A stretch of DNA of 64,000 nucleotides from Planctomycetota bacterium (GCA_016716265.1 JADJWQ010000006.1:372001-436000), one strand, 5' to 3'; positions 1 through 9,632 are shown, numbered from the stretch's first letter. Numbers and translations are program-made. Notes: generated by a model from the letters alone, not told the origin.

Positions 1-201
1 GAGCTCCGACGGGTCGAGCGGCTGCGCGAGCACGATCGCGGCGACCTGCTCCCAGGGGTAGTGCTCGGGGTGCTCGGCGGCGGCGTGACGGGCGGCCTGC
101 AGCGTCTCGGTGGAGACGAGCCCCGCGAGCATGCGGAGCGCGACCTCGCCGAGCCGCGCGATCCGGACGTCCCGCTCGGCGAACGACGGTTCCTGTTGCA
201 T
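1..201 (-). CDS. Hypothetical protein, N-terminal part (runs off the left edge)
   Basis: An open frame starts at an ATG on the minus strand (199-201) and stays open to base 1, giving 67 residues that begin MQQEPSFAERDVRIARLGEV. It is rich in Ala, Leu and Glu and looks helical. No family is recognised. It is divergent from the F-like secretion gene, with about 80 bp between the starts. The third-position GC bias is that of its neighbours, which is the main reason to believe it. The C-terminus lies outside the window. Confidence 0.45.
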   Translation of the reverse strand, partial: MQQEPSFAERDVRIARLGEVALRMLAGLVSTETLQAARHAAAEHPEHYPWEQVAAIVLAQPLDPSEL

Positions 202-282
202 CGTGCCGCAGAATACCGGCAGGAACGCCGCGCGCCGCCGTCCCAGGTGCCATCGCGGCCGACCTTCCTGCACGGCATCACG

Positions 283-1212
283 ATGATCGACTTCGGCATC
301 CGCGCGCAGCGCCGCGCAACGATCTTCGAGGAGCTCGCGTCGTCCCTCGACGCCGGCATCCCGTTCGAGACCGCACTGGCGACCGCGGTGCGCGCCAAGG
401 CGCGCATCCCGTCCGCGCAGGGTGGTGCGGTCGCCACTCTGCAGGGCGCCGTGCCGGGACTCGACCCGCTCGACGTCGCGGTGCTCGCGGCTGCCGAGCA
501 CGCGGGCTCGCTGTCGCCGGCGCTGCGCGATCGCGCGGCGCACATCCGCACACGCCTGGCGTTGGAGCGCGAGCTGCTCGCACGGCTGCTCTACCCGGCG
601 TTCCTCACGACGTTCGCGCTGACGATCGTCGTCGTGCTCGCCCGGCTGCACATCGCGATCTCGCCGGCGCTCGTGTTCGGATGGCTCGGCGTCGTCGCAT
701 TGCTGCTCGCGGCGATCGTGTGGACCTGGCGCCGCGTCCGCCGCGATCCGGGCTTCGACGGCGAGCGACTGCCGTTCGGGCTCGGGCGACTCGCCGGCGA
801 CCTGGGCGCGACGCCCTACCTCGAGGCGCTCGCGTCGCTGGTCGGCGCCGGCGTGCGCATCGACGAGGCCCATCGCATCGCGACGCGCGCGGCGGGTACC
901 GCGCGGTCCCGCGCGCGGCTCTACGCGGCGAGCGGTCCGCTCGACGCCGGCGCGACCTTCGCCAGCGCGCTCGAGACCGGCCGCGCGCTCGATGCGGACC
1001 TGCGCGCGAGCCTCGCGACCGCCGAGCAGAGCGGCGACCTCGAGGGCGCCGCCCGGCGACTCGGGGCCCAACGTCGCGAGCGCCTGCAGCGCGGGGCGCG
1101 CGTCGCGGTGCGGGCGCTCGGCAGCCTCGCGTTCGTGCTCGCCGCCGTGCTCGTCGGCGGCATCGTGATCGGCTTCTATTCGAAGATGCTCGGGCTCGGG
1201 CTTCGCCGCTGA
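283..1212 (+). CDS. Type II secretion system F (GspF/PilC)-like membrane protein
   Basis: A 309-residue integral membrane protein of the T2SSF type, the inner-membrane platform of type II secretion or type IV pilus machines. Two F-type repeats are visible: one near residues 15-90 (EELASSLDAGIPFETAL) and one near 175-260 (YLEALASLVGAGVRIDEAH). Hydrophobic segments lie near residues 105-125, 128-150 and at the C-terminus (LAFVLAAVLVGGIVIGFYS), the usual three-helix topology. It is shorter than the ~400 residues of canonical GspF. The frame is open further upstream, but the 74 residues before MIDFGIR are Arg/Pro-rich and unlike a T2SSF N-terminus, so the internal ATG at 283 is preferred. No other secretion genes are adjacent. 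It lies 73 bp upstream of rpoN. Confidence 0.75.
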   Translation: MIDFGIRAQRRATIFEELASSLDAGIPFETALATAVRAKARIPSAQGGAVATLQGAVPGLDPLDVAVLAAAEHAGSLSPALRDRAAHIRTRLALERELLARLLYPAFLTTFALTIVVVLARLHIAISPALVFGWLGVVALLLAAIVWTWRRVRRDPGFDGERLPFGLGRLAGDLGATPYLEALASLVGAGVRIDEAHRIATRAAGTARSRARLYAASGPLDAGATFASALETGRALDADLRASLATAEQSGDLEGAARRLGAQRRERLQRGARVAVRALGSLAFVLAAVLVGGIVIGFYSKMLGLGLRR

Positions 1213-1285
1213 CTCGGGTCCCCGAGGGCTATACTCGGAACGGGGCCGCCCCCGCCCCACCCCGGAACGAACGACGACCCATCCG

Positions 1286-2720
1286 ATGCGCCTCGGGCTC
1301 ACCCAGCAACTGCGTGCCGAACAGCGGCTCGTGCAATCGCCGCAGATGATCCAGGCGATGCAGGTGCTGCAGGTCCCGATGGCGGAGCTGCGCGACCAGA
1401 TCGAGCAGGAGCTGCAGGAGAACGTCTTCCTGGAGGTCAAGGACGACCTCGAGACGCCGAAGACGGAGACGAACGGCACCGAGGACCGGCGCACCGAGCA
1501 CGATGCCGCCGCCGAGGAGCAGGCGCTGTGGAGCGAGCTCGAGCGGCTCGAGCAGCGCACCGAGGGGGCCCGCTCACTCGCCCCGCGCGGCTCCGAGGAG
1601 GAGTCGGAGCGGCGGCTCGAGGCGCTCTACAACACGCCGGACCACGGCATCTCGCTCGCCGACCACCTGCTCGAGCAGGTGCGGATGCTCGACGACGTGT
1701 CGCCCGAGCTGTACCGCGTGATCGAGCACGTCGTGTTCTCGCTCGACGGCGACGGCCGCCTCGAGGAGAACGCCGAGGAGATCGCCGAGACGCTGCTGGT
1801 GCCGACCCCGCTCGCCGAGCGCGCGATCGAGATCGTCCGCGGCCTCGACCCAGCGGGCATCGGCGCGCGCGACCTGCGCGACTGCCTGCTGATGCAGCTC
1901 GACCACATGGAGCTACGTGCGGCCGCTGACGCGGCGCATCGTCGCCGACCACCTCGACGACCTGGCGATGAACAAGCTGCCGAAGATCGCCAAGGAGACC
2001 GAGTCGACGATCGAGGACGTCAAGGAGAGCTGGGCGTTCCTGCGCGACAACCTCAATCCGCATCCCGGCGCCGCGTTCAGCGACCCCCGCAACTCGTCGG
2101 TCACCCCCGACGTGATCGTCGACGAGGTCGACGGCCGCTTCGAGGTGCGCACCGAGCGCGGCTCGATCCCCGAGCTGACGATCTCGGCTTCCTACAAGAA
2201 CATCCTGAAGGAGGCGCGCCAGGACCCGAAGATCCACGAGTACCTGCGCCGCAAGATCGAGTCGGCGAAGTGGTTCATCGAGGCGGTCCATCAGCGCCAG
2301 AACACGATCCAGCGGATCGCGACCGAGATCGTCGCGCGCCAGGAGGACTTCCTGCGCAACGGCTGGCAGGCCCTGCGCCCGATGAAGATGCAGGACGTCG
2401 CCGACGCCGTCGGCGTGCACATCTCGACCGTCAGCCGCGCATTGTCGGGCAAGTACATCCAGACGCCGCAGGGCGTCATGGAGATGAAGCGCTTCTTCTC
2501 CGGCGGCACCGTCACCGACAGCGGCGAGCTCGTCAGCCAGCAGGCCGTCAAGCTCAAGCTCCGCGAGATCGTCGAGCAGGAGGACAAGCAGCAGCCGCTG
2601 TCCGACGACCAGCTCGTCGACGAGCTCGCCAAGCAGGGCGTCAAGATCGCGCGCCGCACGGTCACCAAGTACCGCAAGGCGCTCGGCATCGAGTCGTCGA
2701 CCCGGCGCAAGGAGTTCTGA
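1286..2720 (+). CDS. rpoN: RNA polymerase sigma-54 factor RpoN (one frameshift)
   Basis: The sigma factor for -24/-12 promoters, which needs AAA+ activators. The N-terminal region I is clear (LTQQLRAEQRLVQSPQMIQA), followed by an acidic linker and the core-binding domain. In the second frame come the helix-turn-helix (MQDVADAVGVHISTVSRALS) and the RpoN box (ARRTVTKYRKALGI) close to the C-terminus. The frame changes by +1 near base 1910, between the residues QLDHM and RPLTRRIVADHL; both halves are well conserved and join cleanly if one base is removed. That pattern suggests a sequencing or assembly error, or a recent mutation, rather than old decay. An NtrC-type sigma-54 activator remnant also lies in this window (29152-29608). 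Confidence 0.9.
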
Positions 2721-2958
2721 GGCGCCACCCCGCCGTCGAGGGTCGTGAGCCGTCGCCGGCGCCGTGATCAGGGGCGCCCGTGACGCTCCGATCCGGCGTG
2801 AGCCAGCTCCGGCGAGTCTCCATCGATCCGTCCATCCGGTTCGGGACCCCGCGTGCGTTCGAGCTGCGCGCGCGACCTCGGCCGCTGTGCGGAGCACAGG
2901 TGTCCGGCCGGGGCTGGTCGCTCCGGCGCGAGGACGCCTACGATGACGGAGACGCGCG

Positions 2959-3555
2959 ATGAAAGCCGTGATGAGCGAAGTCCCGCCCGAGCTGCTCGAA
3001 TGGCGCCGGAAGACCGGCGCGGATCGCTACGACGAGGTCTGGGACGGGGTGCTGCACATGGTTCCTAGCCCGTCGATCCGGCACCAGGGCCTGGAGGTGC
3101 AGTCGATCTGCTGGCTGGCGACTCGGTGGGAGGGCGAGGGCCGCCGACTCATCCACGGCGTGGGCGTCGCCAGGCCGGGCGTCGAGCGTTGGGTCCACGA
3201 CTTCCGGGTGCCCGACATCTCGCTGCTGACGCCGCGCGGCGCCGCGCGCGAGGTCGCCGGCACGCACTTCGAGGGCGGCCCCGACGCGGTGATCGAGCTC
3301 CGTTCGCCGGGCGACGAGACGTACGACAAGCTCCCCTTCTACTGCGAGGTCGGCTGTCGCGAGATCTGGGTGATCGACCGCGACACGTGCGCCGTCGAGA
3401 TCTTCGCGCCGGACGGCGAGCTACGGCCACAGCGGCGGGCGGCCGCCGGCGACGGCTGGTTCCGCAGCGCGCTCGGCATCGAGCTGCGCACGGTCGAGGG
3501 GGCGCTCGAACTGCAGCTCAACGGGCTGCCGGAGACCCGCGCGCGCCTCCAGTGA
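2959..3555 (+). CDS. Uma2 family endonuclease-like protein (DUF820)
   Basis: 198 residues with the Uma2 (PF05685) pattern, a PD-(D/E)XK restriction-endonuclease-like fold that is greatly expanded in cyanobacteria and planctomycetes. Visible marks are DGVLHMVPSPSIRHQ near residue 30, the acidic PDISLLTP strand, and the core VIELRSPGDETYDKLPFY followed by GCREIWVID. These include the Asp, Glu and Lys expected at the active site. The biological role of the family is unknown. An ATG at 2971 is an alternative start. The gene stands alone, convergent with the isomerase pair, with 43 bp between the stop codons. Confidence 0.85.
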   Translation: MKAVMSEVPPELLEWRRKTGADRYDEVWDGVLHMVPSPSIRHQGLEVQSICWLATRWEGEGRRLIHGVGVARPGVERWVHDFRVPDISLLTPRGAAREVAGTHFEGGPDAVIELRSPGDETYDKLPFYCEVGCREIWVIDRDTCAVEIFAPDGELRPQRRAAAGDGWFRSALGIELRTVEGALELQLNGLPETRARLQ

Positions 3556-3598
3556 TCGCAGGGCAGCCGCGCTGGCAGGCCGCTGCCGCGCCCGCCGC

Positions 3599-4471
3599 TC
3601 ACGCCGACTCGACCGGGATCCGCAGCTCCGCGAGCGTGCCGCGCAGCCAGGCGAGCGAGCGCTCGATCATCGGGCCGCCCTGTCCCTCGCACTCCATGCT
3701 GAGCACGCCGTCGAACGGCCGGTCGCGCAGGATCTCGAGGATCCGGCGGATGTTGGCGGCGTTCACGCCGTCGCCGATCGCGCATTGGCTGACCGCGATG
3801 CCGGTCTGCTCGCCGCGCGCCGCGGCCGCCAGGGATTCGCTGACGTCCTTGACGTGGACGTGGCGCACGCGGTCCTGGAAGCGCTCGCAGAACGCCACCG
3901 GGTCCCGACCCGCGATGAACGAGTTGCCGGTGTCCAGGTTGAGGTTCAGATACGGGCTGTCGCAGAACGCCAGCATCTGCGCGAGCCGCTCCGGGTCGGT
4001 CGTGAAGTAGCCGTGCACCTCGATGTTGATCGTGATCCGGTACGCCTCCGCCACCTCGACGATGCGCTGGTAGCTGTCCCGCATGCGCGCCATCGCGTCG
4101 TCGTCGTCGAGGTCGATCGGCTTGTGCAGGCCGTCGGTCGTCGCGATGCAATCGCAGCCGGCGTGGCTGGCCCAGGGGATCGCCTTCAGGACGTAGGGCA
4201 CGCCGTAGTACGGCCCGTCCCGCCCCGACAGCGGATAGGCCGCGTCGACCTGCGAGAACCGCACGCCGCGGTCGGCCATGCGCCGGCGCAGCAGCAGCGG
4301 ATCCTCGTGGAGCGCGACGTGCGGCTGATAGCCGAGCCCGTGGATCCAGCTCACGCCGTCGATCAGCCCGCACTCGATGAAGTGCACGTCGTTGCGCTCC
4401 GCCCATTCGAGGCACTTCTCGAAGCTCCAGTAGGCCGAGTTGAACGCGTCGGTGTGGAAGCCGATCTTCAT
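3599..4471 (-). CDS. Sugar phosphate isomerase/epimerase (AP-endonuclease-2-like TIM barrel)
   Basis: A 290-residue TIM-barrel protein of the xylose-isomerase-like family (PF01261), predicted to be cytoplasmic. Metal-binding acidic and His residues sit where expected: NIEVHGY, NLNLDTGNSF, HVHVKDVSES and SMECEGQGG. The substrate cannot be deduced. The ATG at 4469-4471 (MKIGFHTDAFN) is chosen because the family begins at this strand. It is the downstream gene of a pair with the paralogue at 4597-5442 (125 bp gap, same strand), so the two probably act in one carbohydrate or inositol-type catabolic route (inference). Confidence 0.85.
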   Translation of the reverse strand: MKIGFHTDAFNSAYWSFEKCLEWAERNDVHFIECGLIDGVSWIHGLGYQPHVALHEDPLLLRRRMADRGVRFSQVDAAYPLSGRDGPYYGVPYVLKAIPWASHAGCDCIATTDGLHKPIDLDDDDAMARMRDSYQRIVEVAEAYRITINIEVHGYFTTDPERLAQMLAFCDSPYLNLNLDTGNSFIAGRDPVAFCERFQDRVRHVHVKDVSESLAAAARGEQTGIAVSQCAIGDGVNAANIRRILEILRDRPFDGVLSMECEGQGGPMIERSLAWLRGTLAELRIPVESA

Positions 4472-4596
4472 GGTCGCCTCGCGTCGGAGAGAGCCAGCTC
4501 GTCGGGGCTGCCGCCGCGGCGGCCCGCTGGCGACCGAACGCAGCGCAGCGCTCGGTCTTGCACCCGGCTCGCGGTCGGCACCGCCCCGCGACGCGG

Positions 4597-5442
4597 TCAG
4601 CCGGCCAGGAGCCGTCGGATCAGGCGGATCGCGTCGGCCGGCACGGCGTCGCGGTCGGGGAACAGGTCGCGCCAGATGCAGGTCGCGGCAGCCAGCTCGG
4701 GCAGCGCCCGGCCGAACGCCTCGACGACCACCCAGCCGTCGTAGCCACCCGCGCGCAGAGCGGCGAGCGTGCCGGCGAAGTCGACGTGGCCGGTGCCGGG
4801 CGTGCCGCGGTGGTTCTCGGCGAGGTGGACGTGGCGCACCGCGTCGACGTGACGCGCGAGCGCGCCGACCGGGTCGGACTCCTCGATGTTGGCGTGGAAG
4901 GTGTCGTAGTGCACGCCGAACGCGGGCCGGTCGACCGCGCGCGCGTGGGCGGCCGCGGCCTCGAGCGTGTTGAGGAAGTAGCACTCGAAGCGGTTGAGGA
5001 ACTCGGTCGCCACGACCACCCCGGCGGCCGCCGCATGGTCCGCGGCGGCGCGGTGCGCCTCGATCGCCCAGGCCTGCTCCCGCTCCGTCGGCCCCGTGCC
5101 CGTGAAGCGCCCGAGCGCCTGGTAGGTCGGCCCGCACAGCACGCCGGCCCCGAGCGCCGCGGCGCTGTCGATGCACCAGCGCAGGTGGTCGCGCCCGGCG
5201 CGCCGCACGGTCGCGTCGGCGGCGATCGGGTCGGCGTGCGGACCGGGCATCGCGGTCGAGCAGGTGCAGGCGAGACCGGCATCCCGGATCGCGCGGCCCA
5301 GCGCGGCGTAGCGCGCGACGTCGCCGCGCATCACCGGCACCTCGACACCGTCGTAGCCCAGCTCGCGCAGCCGACCGAACAGCGGCTCGTGCTCACGCTC
5401 GACGTGAGCCGTCCACAGCAGCAGGTTGAAGCCGACCTTCAT
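4597..5442 (-). CDS. D-tagatose/D-psicose 3-epimerase-like sugar isomerase
   Basis: A 281-residue TIM barrel starting MKVGFNLLLWTAHVE. The pattern EFLNRFECYFLNT, then HYDTFHANIEE, HVHLAENHRG, and a late Glu (VVEAFG) matches the ketose 3-epimerase branch (D-psicose or L-ribulose 3-epimerase), in which two Glu, one Asp and one His bind the catalytic metal. The exact sugar is not determinable. It is the first gene of a probable two-gene operon with 3599-4471. The upstream 468 bp hold no gene but do hold a 16-bp palindrome. Confidence 0.85.
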   Translation of the reverse strand: MKVGFNLLLWTAHVEREHEPLFGRLRELGYDGVEVPVMRGDVARYAALGRAIRDAGLACTCSTAMPGPHADPIAADATVRRAGRDHLRWCIDSAAALGAGVLCGPTYQALGRFTGTGPTEREQAWAIEAHRAAADHAAAAGVVVATEFLNRFECYFLNTLEAAAAHARAVDRPAFGVHYDTFHANIEESDPVGALARHVDAVRHVHLAENHRGTPGTGHVDFAGTLAALRAGGYDGWVVVEAFGRALPELAAATCIWRDLFPDRDAVPADAIRLIRRLLAG

Positions 5443-5910
5443 CGTGCGATCTCCGTGGAGCCCCGCGCGGGTGATGTGAACGAGGCTGCCGACCACGCCC
5501 CATGACGAGGCGGGCACGGCGGCGAAGCAGCCATCGGCCGATCGTAGCAGCGCACCCGCGTCGGACTGCCACCGGGTCCGGCAGCCGGTGTGCCGTCGGC
5601 GCGCGATCGTGGTGCTGTGCAGTCCCTGAAGGGACTCCGCCTGCCCACCGCCCGAGCCCTCCCCCGACGATCACCTGGCCCTATCCCCGACCTGACGATC
5701 TGCAGGTCCCGCGATTACATCCCGGCAGTCGCGCGCTCGGCCCGAGCTCCATCACGGTCCGCGCCTCGACATCGAGACGACGAACGGGCGCGTCGACGCG
5801 CTCCAGCCGTGTTCGAACTCGCCCGAGCGGATCGTCACCGAACACCGTGAGTTGGTCGACACGGCGCGAAAAGCCGCGCTCGGTCGAACGCGGATCGCTT
5901 CGGATCGGGC
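5443..5910. other. Intergenic stretch, no gene recognised
   Basis: 468 bp between the 5' end of the epimerase operon and the 3' end of a secreted protein gene, both on the minus strand. It must hold the operon promoter, but I could not pick convincing -35/-10 or -24/-12 boxes. The one clear element is the palindrome at 5621-5636. Confidence 0.4.
5621..5636. repeat. Perfect 16-bp palindrome AGTCCCT-GA-AGGGACT
   Basis: Two 7-bp arms separated by GA, about 180 bp upstream of the epimerase operon start. The spacer is too short for a stable RNA hairpin, so a dimeric-repressor site is the more natural reading (inference). No second copy was noticed. Confidence 0.35.
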
Positions 5911-7086
5911 TCAGAACGGCGCGACCGCGAGGCCGACGCCTGGATTGCCGAGCTGCCAGCTGCCGAGCGGGTCGAGCGAGGCGACCTGGTAGATCAGCGG
6001 CAGCGGGGCAGGCAGCGCGGCCGGCACGGGGATCAGGAAGGTCGCGCGGCGGATCGCGGACACCGGCTGGCTGCCGACGACGATCGACTGCTCAGGGTGC
6101 ACCCACAGGTCGCCGATCGACAGCTCCAGCGGGCCGACGCCGGTCGGCAGGCTCGCGAGCAGCGTGGCGACCGAGCCGGTCGGGCACGTCACGTCCACCC
6201 ATTGCGTCTGGCCCGGGCTGATCGGACCCGGGTGCACGGCGGCGAGCTCGGCGACGTAGACCTGCGACCAGCTCGAGCTCGGCGAGATCACGACGGTCGG
6301 GTCGACGACGGGCGGGATGTCGCAGGCGAACGCGTCGACCTGCAGCGTGCTCTGGCAGGGGTAGACCGTCTCGCCGCCGCGGATCCGGCTCGCTCCACGG
6401 ATCCAGACGCGGCTGCGCGTGCCGACGATCGCGTGAGCTGGGTGGATGTTCGTGCCGTACTCACAGCGCACGGAGGCGCCGTAGACGAGCGTGTCGGTCA
6501 GGTCGAGCGTGGAGTCGATCAGTCGGAGCGTGCCGATACCGGACGTAGACAAGGTGAGCTCGCTCCACACGATGCAGTCGGACAGCACGACGTGCGACCG
6601 CTCGAATCGAGCGCGCGGATTGTCGATCAGAATCTGGATGTCGGTGTGGTGAATCGACACCGAGTCGCAATCGACGCACTCCAGACTGCTGCTCATGAAC
6701 GACACATTCCACAAGGCCACCGAGCCACGACACCGGTGCATGGCACGCAATCCGCTTCCATACGGAACATCGAGATTCGCGACGAGGAACGTCTCGCCTG
6801 CGGGCAGATCCTCGACCACCGACGTCCCAGACGGGGCGATCGTGGGGCGCGACAGCGGGTCACCCACGATCCACACGCCCCGGGTGACGCGCTGCGGGAA
6901 CCGGTACGTCGCGGGCGCGGCATTCCGCACGAGGATCATGTCGTTTGGCGCCGACGCACTCACGGCAGGCGGGATATCGGTGAAGTCGACCCCCGGGCCA
7001 CCGCGCGCATCGACGATCCACGTGCGCTGCGCGGTCATCGGAGAACACAGCAGCAGCAGACCTGCCATCAGAATCACGCTGTTCAT
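5911..7086 (-). CDS. Secreted planctomycete repeat-type protein (paralogue A)
   Basis: 391 residues with a signal peptide (MNSVILMAGLLLLC...MTAQ), then TWIVDARGGPGVDFTDIPPA and a series of strands resembling the right-handed beta-helix proteins annotated DUF1565/NosD-like in planctomycetes. It ends in a jelly-roll-like C-terminal domain (LIYQVASLDPLGSWQLGNPG). Function unknown; it is probably exported. The ATG at 7086 has a strong GGAGGAA ribosome site. An ATG at 7110 in the same frame overlaps the upstream stop as ATGA but has no such site and would put a hydrophilic stretch before the signal peptide. It is the second gene of a tandem pair with 7107-8291, with similar length and layout. Confidence 0.7.
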   Translation of the reverse strand: MNSVILMAGLLLLCSPMTAQRTWIVDARGGPGVDFTDIPPAVSASAPNDMILVRNAAPATYRFPQRVTRGVWIVGDPLSRPTIAPSGTSVVEDLPAGETFLVANLDVPYGSGLRAMHRCRGSVALWNVSFMSSSLECVDCDSVSIHHTDIQILIDNPRARFERSHVVLSDCIVWSELTLSTSGIGTLRLIDSTLDLTDTLVYGASVRCEYGTNIHPAHAIVGTRSRVWIRGASRIRGGETVYPCQSTLQVDAFACDIPPVVDPTVVISPSSSWSQVYVAELAAVHPGPISPGQTQWVDVTCPTGSVATLLASLPTGVGPLELSIGDLWVHPEQSIVVGSQPVSAIRRATFLIPVPAALPAPLPLIYQVASLDPLGSWQLGNPGVGLAVAPF

Positions 7087-7106
7087 GCTCGATTCCTCCG
7101 AGAGCT

Positions 7107-8291
7107 TCATCGGATCACCGTCAGCGCAGGGTTGCCGAGCTGCAGCGCGCCGTGCCGGTCCAGCGACACCGCCTGGTAGGCGATCGTCAGCCATGGCGGT
7201 ATGCCAAGCGGCACTGGCACCACGAAGGACAGCTGCCGGCCGATCGGAACGGGTCGCGTGCCGACCTCGATCACCTGTCCCGGGTCGAGCCACAGCGTCC
7301 CCGCGGGTAACGACACCGGAGGTGCTCCCGCTACCAGGCTGGCGAGCAACGTCGTCACTCCTCCGGTCAGACCCAACACGTCGATCGTCTGGGCACTCCC
7401 CGGAACCGCTGCACCCGCAAGCACCGTCGTCAGCTCCTCGATCTGCCAATAGATGGACCGGGGAGTTCCCGGCAGGAGGGTCACGGAAGGATCGAACTGC
7501 AGTGACGAGCCAACGTAGCTGATCGGAGAGCGGGCAGAGTACGCGCACTCCCCGATTCCCACTCCTCCAGCCAACACCGAGTCGCCTCGCACTCGAATCG
7601 TCGATGTCCGCGCCAGGATCGCGTAGCTCGCGAACACATACCAGAGGCAGCCGGGGCTCTGCGCGTTCGCACCGAAGAACCTGCAGTCCAGGATGTCCAC
7701 ATCGGAATCGAACGCTTCCACCGCAGCATGCAGCGACGAAGTAGAGCCGCGCCCAGCGTCATATGCAGTGCAGTTCCGCATCGCAACGCAGGAGTCGCGT
7801 ATCTCCACGAACGCGACTGGGTAACCGAACGTACCCATCTCACAGCCGTCCACGATCACCTGGCCGCACCGTGTGATGGCCGGAGCCCACGGTAGAGCAC
7901 CAGCCGTCGTACCCCGCCGCAGACCGCGCAGAATCACGAGGCCTGCGCAGTCGATCACCGTGATCTGGCCACCATCGCCCACCACGTTCTCGAAGCCGCA
8001 CACCGAGCCGGCAGCGATCCCCTCGATCCGAGTCGGTGCGATCCGCGGTGGATTGCCGTCCTCGCCGATGATCCGCACCGCCTTGCGAAGCGTCTGCACG
8101 TTCGCATAGAGCGCGCCGGAGCCGCGTCTGACGAGGATGATGTCTCCCTCGGTGGCCGCCGTCACCGCCGGCTCGATCGTCCTGAAGTCCACGCCGGGAC
8201 CACCCCGGTCGTCCACCACCCACGTGCGCTGCGCTGCCGCGCCCACCGCCAGCAGCGCGCACAGCACCACCTTCACCATCCTCGCGATCAT
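7107..8291 (-). CDS. Secreted planctomycete repeat-type protein (paralogue B)
   Basis: 394 residues. The signal peptide MIARMVKVVLCALLAVGAAAQ is followed by TWVVDDRGGPGVDFRTIEPA, nearly the same opening as paralogue A, and by beta-helix-like turns (VIDCAGLVILRGL, EIRDSCVAMRNCTAYDAG). The C-terminal domain (AYQAVSLDRHGALQLGNPA) matches paralogue A. A GAGGAGGAG ribosome site stands 7-10 nt before the ATG. The pair looks like a tandem gene duplication. It lies 13 bp downstream of the stop of the interrupted hydrolase gene, so it was probably co-transcribed with it. Confidence 0.7.
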   Translation of the reverse strand: MIARMVKVVLCALLAVGAAAQRTWVVDDRGGPGVDFRTIEPAVTAATEGDIILVRRGSGALYANVQTLRKAVRIIGEDGNPPRIAPTRIEGIAAGSVCGFENVVGDGGQITVIDCAGLVILRGLRRGTTAGALPWAPAITRCGQVIVDGCEMGTFGYPVAFVEIRDSCVAMRNCTAYDAGRGSTSSLHAAVEAFDSDVDILDCRFFGANAQSPGCLWYVFASYAILARTSTIRVRGDSVLAGGVGIGECAYSARSPISYVGSSLQFDPSVTLLPGTPRSIYWQIEELTTVLAGAAVPGSAQTIDVLGLTGGVTTLLASLVAGAPPVSLPAGTLWLDPGQVIEVGTRPVPIGRQLSFVVPVPLGIPPWLTIAYQAVSLDRHGALQLGNPALTVIR

Positions 8292-8304
8292 GTCTCGCTC
8301 CTCC

Positions 8305-9571
8305 TCAGGGTTGCCGGAACTTCCACACGCCCATCGAGCCGCCGAGGTACATCTCGTTCTTCTGGTCGCCGTCGAGGTCCGCGATCACGATCGAATTGTA
8401 GGCCCCGAGCGAGCCCGGGAGCCAGGTGCGGAACAGCGGCGGGTGCACGAAGCCGGTAGGGTTCACAACGGTGTCCGCCTGCAGCACGAACAGGTCGCCA
8501 TCGAAGGTCGTGACGACGACTTCCTCACCGGGAGCCTCGGGACCCTGGATGATGTCGCCAACCGCGAGGCCTGCGACGCCGAAGCCACCTCGCTCGCCAC
8601 CGCCCGACGGATCGAAGATCCACTGATCGACCGGGCTCAGCACCGCGCCGTCCCAGCGGAGCCAACGGACGCTTCCGACGATCGGTCCAGGTCCCCGAAG
8701 TCCGAGCGGCAAGGAGTGCGGCACGGGGTCGGCGTGGTGGAACGTGGTACCGACGAAGACGTCGACGACCCCGTCCTGCACGTCACGAAGCGCGAGCGCC
8801 GGAGCCCCGAAGCCGTCGTCGGGGGAGCCACTCGCCTGCCCGAGGATCCCCCCGCGGTCCGCAGGCGACGAGCCTGGCGCGACCACGTAGACGGATCCGC
8901 CGGGAGTCGACAGGAAGATCGTCTCGCAGTCACGATTGGGCGGACTGAGCCCCACGCGGAGCGCCTGCAGGTTGTTCGCAGGGACGGCGGCTTGATTCAC
9001 GAAGCTGCGGAAATCCTTGCGATCGCCCGACCCGACGCCTGGTATCGGACCGTCGGTGAACCCTTCGGCACCGGGAGATCCATTGGACGAGAACCAGCTG
9101 GAGACGACGGATGCCTCATCTGGTGCGTAGGCAACGAAGTAGAGACCCTGGACCAGATTGGGATCCGAGCCGCGGGCGCCACCCCAATAATGCAGTGAGT
9201 GCGTGGCGTCCAATACCGACAGGCCCGATCGGCCCTGGCACCCACCCATCGGCATCGCGACATAGCCATCGTAGTCCATGATCCAGGTCGGAATGTAGAT
9301 CGGCACGCCCGGCGCCGACGGCGCGCCGCGTCGCATCCAGAAGGGCCGGAAGAAGGTGTTGCTGTTCTGCCAGGGGTCCGTGCCCAGCGCGGCGGCGGGA
9401 CGCTGCGCGATGAACGGCACGACCGCGAACGTGTTGGCCCCGGAGACCGGTGTCTCTCCCGCCGGAACGAAGCCGATGTACTCCAGGTCGCGAGCAGGCG
9501 AGACCGGGAAGAAGGCGACAGCCTCCTCCCAATGGCGCATGTCGTACAGAAGCTCGCTCGAGCCGTCGAGC
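8305..9571 (-). pseudogene. 3' part of the secreted hydrolase/FG-GAP gene split by the transposon
   Basis: About 420 residues beginning ...LDGSSELLYDMRHWEEAVAFF and ending in FG-GAP/VCBS-like repeats (GVAGLAVGDII, SIVIADLDGDQKNEMYLGG). Bases 9565-9571 are one copy of the 7-bp target duplication; the transposon end follows at 9572. Removing the transposon and one duplication copy joins this frame exactly to the fragment at 13491-16496 (...SIDPLD + GSSELL...). In the present sequence an open frame runs on into the transposon end and could start at a GTG at 9630, but that part is element sequence, and the product would lack a signal peptide. Confidence 0.85.
9565..9571. repeat. Left copy of 7-bp target-site duplication (GTCGAGC)
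   Basis: GTCGAGC lies immediately before the TGTCGCGC end at 9572 and again immediately after the other end at 13491-13497. The bases outside both copies differ. Removing one copy restores the reading frame of the host gene, which supports 7 bp as the true duplication length. Confidence 0.85.
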
Positions 9572-9614
9572 TGTCGCGCACCACGTAGATCGGACCTTGC
9601 GCGCCACGCTGTTC
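9572..9614 (+). repeat. Left terminal inverted repeat with subterminal transposase-site repeat
   Basis: TGTCGCGCACCACG at 9572-9585 mirrors the right end. A second related box, GCGCGCCACGCTGTT (9599-9613), matches 14 of 15 positions with the outermost right-end box (reverse complement of 13472-13486). Spaced repeats of this kind at both ends are typical transposase-binding sites in Tn7/Mu-like elements (family knowledge). Confidence 0.75.
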
Positions 9615-9632
9615 GGGACGGGTCGTTCACGA

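Noticed and set aside
7087..7110. Upstream start (ATG at 7110) for the secreted protein at 5911-7086
   Set aside because: It overlaps the previous stop as ATGA, but the GGAGGAA site and the signal peptide both point to the ATG at 7086. Kept only as an alternative.
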